DNA of 7,869 nucleotides from Lentisphaerota bacterium (GTDB lineage Bacteria; Verrucomicrobiota; Kiritimatiellia; JAAZAB01), in contig JAIVGW010000229.1 in assembly GCA_020201415.1 (NCBI GenBank), positions 1-7,869 of the forward strand, written 5' to 3'. Made by a program: the position numbers and the translations under genes. This document shows, in pieces, positions 5,051-7,869 of the stretch (its first letter is position 1; each line of letters opens with the position of its first letter). The notes under the pieces are model-generated. The model saw nothing but the letters and a program-made list of their open reading frames with translations. It made no database searches and had not been told where the DNA came from.

Positions 5051-6157
5051 ATGAGGCATGCGGCCCGCTTGTGCTGGATCTGCTGCCTGGTCTGGCTCGC
5101 AGGGTGCGCCTCACCGCCCTCACCACCCCCGGAGGCCGATAAGCCGGAAGAAGAACCCCGCATTCCGCCGCCGCGTGTTATGGTGGTTATTACGGAAAAA
5201 GGGGCTGACGGCCAACCGGTCGCGGAAGTGGCGCCGGTTGCCATGCGCCAATTGCTCGTGCGTAATATTCCGGTGGTTGATCAGGCGGTGATTCAGGATA
5301 ACCGGGAAAAAATCCAGTCCTTGCTGACCGGCGCCGGCGACGCACAGGGCGCCGCCGCCATCGGCATGCAGTTCGGCGCCGAAGTCATCATTCGGGGCGA
5401 AGCGGAAGTGCGGCGCACGGCCACCGGCATCCGCGGCAGCAACCTCAACAGTTACCAGGGGACGGTTAACCTGCGCGCCATCCATGCCGACGACGGAGGG
5501 ATTATGGCCGGCGCCACCGCGACCGGCACGGCTATCGCCCTGGACGATGTCAGCGGGGCCGCCCGGACACTACAGTCCACCGGGGAGCAGGCTATAAAAC
5601 AATTGCTGCCGGCCATGCTCAACGGATGGCGCGCAGTCGCCGAACGGCCCGGCGGAGCGCTCTCCCTGTCGGCGGTGTTGCGCGCGGATGACGCGGAAGA
5701 CACAATCATTCTGCCACAGCCGCCCCCGGAACACCATCCGGAGGTGGCGGCGCTCTGGCGCCTGACACCGCAAACAGGCGTCCAGGAGGAATGGATGGAT
5801 CCTTTGACCGAAACTCTGCACACGGTCATCCTGCGCAGCGGCTGGTTCCGCCTGGTAACCCGCGACGATATGGCCAAGATCATGGCGGAACATAACATTC
5901 AGCTCAGCGATATCTGCGACACCACCGAGCGCGCCGTGGAATTCGGCAGAATCATGAGCGCGCGCAAGATGCTGATCGGCACCGTCGCCAAGCTGGGCAA
6001 CACCTATCAGATCGTGCTGCGGCTGGTAGATGTGGAAACCGGTGAAATCGAGAAGGCCGGCCGGGCCGAAGCGCGGGGGACAATGGATGTGTTGTTCCGG
6101 CTGACGCAGTTAGCGGCGGCTGACATGCTGCAGGGCTACGACCATAATGCTCGTTGA
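5051..6157 (+). CDS. Lipoprotein with two CsgG/TolB-N-like domains
   Basis: The 368-aa protein starts MRHAARLCWICCLVWLAGC, a textbook lipoprotein signal with lipobox LAGC and lipid-bearing Cys19. A Pro-rich linker (SPPSPPPEADKPEEEPRIPPPR) follows, as expected for a tether. The N-terminal domain (about 43-195) has RVMVVITEKG, AMRQLLVRNIPVVDQAV, then IGMQFGAEVIIRGEAEV. The C-terminal domain (about 250-362) has TETLHTVILRSGWFRLVTRDDM, EFGRIMSARKMLIGTVAKL and YQIVLRLVDVETGEIEKAG, the clearest CsgG-type signature. Both share the order strand-helix-strand and G-A-E/R-x-x-I-x-G, which suggests an internal duplication of one fold. The frame is open from a TTG at 5009 overlapping the previous stop, but ATG 5051 is chosen because it gives the correct signal length; its ribosome site is poor, so it may depend on translational coupling with the gene before. 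The product is probably an outer-membrane lipoprotein facing the periplasm. Function is unknown. Confidence 0.82.
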   Translation: MRHAARLCWICCLVWLAGCASPPSPPPEADKPEEEPRIPPPRVMVVITEKGADGQPVAEVAPVAMRQLLVRNIPVVDQAVIQDNREKIQSLLTGAGDAQGAAAIGMQFGAEVIIRGEAEVRRTATGIRGSNLNSYQGTVNLRAIHADDGGIMAGATATGTAIALDDVSGAARTLQSTGEQAIKQLLPAMLNGWRAVAERPGGALSLSAVLRADDAEDTIILPQPPPEHHPEVAALWRLTPQTGVQEEWMDPLTETLHTVILRSGWFRLVTRDDMAKIMAEHNIQLSDICDTTERAVEFGRIMSARKMLIGTVAKLGNTYQIVLRLVDVETGEIEKAGRAEARGTMDVLFRLTQLAAADMLQGYDHNAR

Positions 6158-6173
6158 TGCTCTTTAAATATTT

Positions 6174-6203
6174 TTGACTTGATATCTGGAGCCGTGGATT
6201 TAG
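6174..6203 (+). promoter_or_regulatory. Weak candidate promoter before the third CsgG-type gene
   Basis: TTGACT (6174-6179) matches the -35 consensus at 5 of 6 positions. The best-spaced -10 choices, GATTTA (6197-6202, 17 bp) or ATTTAG (6198-6203, 18 bp), are poor. It lies in the 132-bp gap between the second and third genes, so it could give the third gene its own transcript, but read-through from upstream is just as possible. Confidence 0.22.
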
Positions 6204-6241
6204 ACTCATGCTGTCTGGTGGGACGTTGCATTCCGTCCGCG

Positions 6242-6268
6242 CCGGCCGCCGCATGGCGGATTGGCCGG
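6242..6268 (+). promoter_or_regulatory. GC-rich hairpin just upstream of the third CsgG-type gene's ribosome site
   Basis: CCGG (6242-6245) pairs with CCGG (6265-6268), and the inner CCGCC (6246-6250) pairs with GGCGG (6255-6259) around the loop GCAT, leaving ATTGG bulged on the 3' side. What follows is A-rich (AATAAAAACA) and leads into AGGAGG at 6280-6285. An A-run rather than a T-run argues against an intrinsic terminator on the plus strand. A structure that keeps the ribosome site open or protects the 5' end of a processed mRNA is possible. Confidence 0.4.
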
Positions 6269-6289
6269 ACAATAAAAACAGGAGGTCGT

Positions 6290-7384
6290 ATGCACAGGTT
6301 ACTTTCAATTGCGGTAGTGGCTTTTTTGGCAGCGACTACGGCAATCACAGCCCAGGAAGACCGTGAAAGCGTCACCGTCATCCGGCGCGGGCCGGGCGGC
6401 GAAGTGCAGATCCTTTCCAAGGAACAGTCCTCCCCTGCCGCGGAAACAGACACGGCGGCCCGCGCCGCGGCCCGCGAAATTGAAGCCGACACCACACCGC
6501 GCAAGGCGCGCGTGGTGGTGATTCCCGCCGTCTTCGCCCAGGAAAACCGGCGCCGTATCGACCGTGAGCTGAACGAACGATTCGGCCTGACCGACCCGGG
6601 GGTCATTGAAAATCCGGGTTATACCAGCTACTTGATCGACGCCCTGGTCAATGTGCGGAAATTCGACATGCTGGAACGCGATGAATTGCGCCAGGTCGTC
6701 CGCGAGCTGGATTTCGGCGAAAGCGATTACGTTGACCTGGAAAAAGTCGTCAAAATCGGCAACATGGTAGGCGCTGACTACATTATCATCCCAACCATCC
6801 GCTATCTGGAAGTTGATCGCGAAGTCAAGGATGTGCCATATATCGGTGGGCAGCAGGTGGCCATCCGCTCCAAACTGGCCACCAACGTGCGCACGGTGGA
6901 CGTCGCCAGCGGACGGATCATCGCCTCAGGCGTGCGCGAAGTGGAAAAGAAGAACCGGCAAAGGCAGCAGGATTCCGAACGCATCCTGGTCATGGACACC
7001 ATCAGCGAATGCTACAAGGAATCCGCGCTCCTGGAGGCCGCCCAGATCGTGGATGTGGCCTACCCCATCCGGATCATGAGCATCTCCGGCGACACAGTCA
7101 TGCTCAACCGGGGCCAGGGCGCCATTCTGCCCGGCGAGACCCTGAAGATTTTCGCCACCGGTGAGGTCATGATTGACCCCGATACTGGCGACAATCTGGG
7201 GTACCACGAGGCTTATGTAGGCTCAGTCAAGGTCACTGAAGTGGACCTCAAGACCAGTAAGGCTGCCATCGTGGACCGCCAGGGCGTTATTGAACGACTG
7301 GCCATCTGCCGCCGTACGGAACAGCCGTCGTTAGACGATCCTCGTCTGAAACAGGGGCCCTCCGCCGCGCCCCGGATTGATTGA
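6290..7384 (+). CDS. Exported CsgG-family protein with FlgT-C-like C-terminal domain
   Basis: The 364-aa protein has a signal peptide MHRLLSIAVVAFLAATTAITA with likely cleavage at about residue 21 and no lipobox Cys, so it should be soluble in the periplasm. ATG 6290 is set by a perfect AGGAGG at 6280-6285. A polar, Ala-rich linker (about 22-72) precedes a CsgG-type domain: RVVVIPAVFAQ (74-84), YLIDALVNVRKFDMLERDELRQVVRELDF (about 114-142), VKIGNMVGADYIIIPTIRYLEV (about 154-175), and TNVRTVDVASGRIIASG (198-214). The last part (about 262-330) reads SGDTVMLNRGQGAILPGETLKIF, DPDTGDNLGYHEAYVGSVKVTEV, a pattern of the small beta domain at the end of the flagellar protein FlgT: long strands, DP-x-TG, then G-x-x-x-V-T-E-V. 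FlgT is a periplasmic ring component, but no flagellar genes are visible here, so an envelope scaffold role is only suggested. The YcfL-like gene follows after 32 bp. Confidence 0.85.
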   Translation: MHRLLSIAVVAFLAATTAITAQEDRESVTVIRRGPGGEVQILSKEQSSPAAETDTAARAAAREIEADTTPRKARVVVIPAVFAQENRRRIDRELNERFGLTDPGVIENPGYTSYLIDALVNVRKFDMLERDELRQVVRELDFGESDYVDLEKVVKIGNMVGADYIIIPTIRYLEVDREVKDVPYIGGQQVAIRSKLATNVRTVDVASGRIIASGVREVEKKNRQRQQDSERILVMDTISECYKESALLEAAQIVDVAYPIRIMSISGDTVMLNRGQGAILPGETLKIFATGEVMIDPDTGDNLGYHEAYVGSVKVTEVDLKTSKAAIVDRQGVIERLAICRRTEQPSLDDPRLKQGPSAAPRID

Positions 7385-7416
7385 ACCGGGCCCTGATCCA
7401 TTACCGGAGCAAAGAC

Positions 7417-7808
7417 ATGAGATTCATTATTGCAAGTCATTTGGCGGCGATCCTGCTCCTGGCAGGCGGCCTGGGCCTGGGCTGCCGCAACCCGGTGACC
7501 TCGGCCGGCATTACCATGGAGAGTTATCCCGGCAATACGGTCAAGGTCAACTCACGCGTTTTCGGACGCCATTTCCGGGTCGCCGGCAGCGCTTTGGCCA
7601 AGGGCGATAATGATCGCTGCCCTTCGAGTATCGCTACCGTTGGATTGATGACGACGGCATCGAAGTCACCTCCGGTACAACCATTTGGGTACAGCGGGTG
7701 GCCGGCGCGCGGGAAACAGTCCTGCTGTCCGGCATTGCGCCGACCAAACGCGCTGCTGATTTCATCCTGGACATGCGGTTCGTTTACCCCAGCACCCGCT
7801 GGCAATAA
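7417..7808 (+). pseudogene. YcfL-family (DUF1425) lipoprotein gene with an apparent one-base frameshift
   Basis: The ATG at 7417 has GGAG at 7406-7409. The first frame encodes a lipoprotein leader, MRFIIASHLAAILLLAGG then LGLGC with Cys23, and continues to about codon 67 (AKGDNDR). The family's core then continues in a different frame from about 7617: LPFEYRYRWIDDDGIEV, GTTIWVQRV, TVLLSGIAPTKRAADFILDMRF, ending at TAA 7806-7808. This is the YcfL pattern of F-E-Y-R-x-R-W-x-D-x-D-G, then an Ala-Pro-T motif. A single lost base near 7614-7620 explains the switch: GATCGCTGCCC would read D-R-L-P if it were GATCGCCTGCCC. The joined protein would be about 130 aa, matching YcfL. No slippery heptamer is visible, so programmed frameshifting is unlikely; the cause is a real mutation or a sequence error. 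Left unshifted, the first frame stays open to the window end in unrelated residues. Confidence 0.8.
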
Positions 7809-7869
7809 CCGGGCTCACAGCCGGGACCAGGAGACGGTAGAGCGCCAACCGGCAACGGATGACTTGAGG
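7809..7869 (+). other. Region after the YcfL-like gene with a ribosome-site-like AGGAG
   Basis: An imperfect hairpin (GGCT 7812-7815 with AGCC 7819-7822, extended past one G-G mismatch) follows the stop. AGGAG at 7829-7833 resembles a ribosome site, but no ATG lies at a normal distance: the only ATG (7859) meets a stop after two codons. A TTG at 7864 could be a start. The next gene is probably just beyond the window. Confidence 0.3.

Noticed and set aside
4404..6157. Curli or other amyloid secretion locus based on CsgG similarity
   Set aside because: No CsgA/B-like repeat proteins, CsgE or CsgF are present, and the proteins lack the long insert expected of the CsgG pore.
7600..7625. Programmed -1 frameshifting in the YcfL-like gene
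   Set aside because: There is no X-XXY-YYZ slippery heptamer at the switch and no strong stimulatory hairpin just after it. A lost base explains the data more simply.

Overview
The window reads as ordinary chromosome from a Gram-negative bacterium, most likely of the PVC group (Kiritimatiellota, Lentisphaerota or Verrucomicrobiota). The reasons are an AraC-type regulator next to a formylglycine sulfatase, a Gfo/Idh/MocA oxidoreductase, a set of signal-peptide and lipoprotein CsgG-fold proteins, and an intergenic repeat containing reiterated CACGAAA-like units of a kind I recall from PVC genomes. This placement is inference; there is no rRNA or tRNA here to confirm it.

Left part (1-2776, all on the plus strand). 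The window opens in the last 50 codons of an AraC-family regulator. It is followed by a type I sulfatase with no signal peptide and an active-site motif C-S-A-S-R. A stretch of about 480 bp follows with no convincing full-length gene: two small hairpins and a 40-codon reading frame that begins like a signal peptide and may be a remnant. Next is a glutathione peroxidase-type thiol peroxidase carrying a probable export signal.

Middle (2777-4403). A 215-bp convergent gap holds the CACGAAA-type repeat. A Gfo/Idh/MocA oxidoreductase lies on the minus strand. It is separated from the right-hand cluster by a 392-bp divergent control region, which contains a 24-bp direct tandem repeat just upstream of the oxidoreductase, candidate promoters facing both ways, and a long bipartite inverted repeat in the likely leader of the first right-hand gene.

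Right part (4404-7869, plus strand). Three successive exported proteins carry CsgG/TolB-N/LpoB-type domains: a 202-aa likely lipoprotein, a 368-aa lipoprotein with two such domains, and a 364-aa periplasmic protein with a C-terminal FlgT-C-like domain. They are followed by a YcfL-family (DUF1425) lipoprotein gene interrupted by an apparent one-base deletion. In enterobacteria ycfL sits directly beside lpoB, which encodes an outer-membrane activator of penicillin-binding protein 1B. An envelope or peptidoglycan-related lipoprotein module is therefore a reasonable hypothesis, but it rests on fold and neighbourhood alone. The sulfatase, AraC regulator and oxidoreductase fit sulfated-glycan catabolism and have no obvious link to the envelope cluster. 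I see no CRISPR array, phage gene, transposase or RNA gene.
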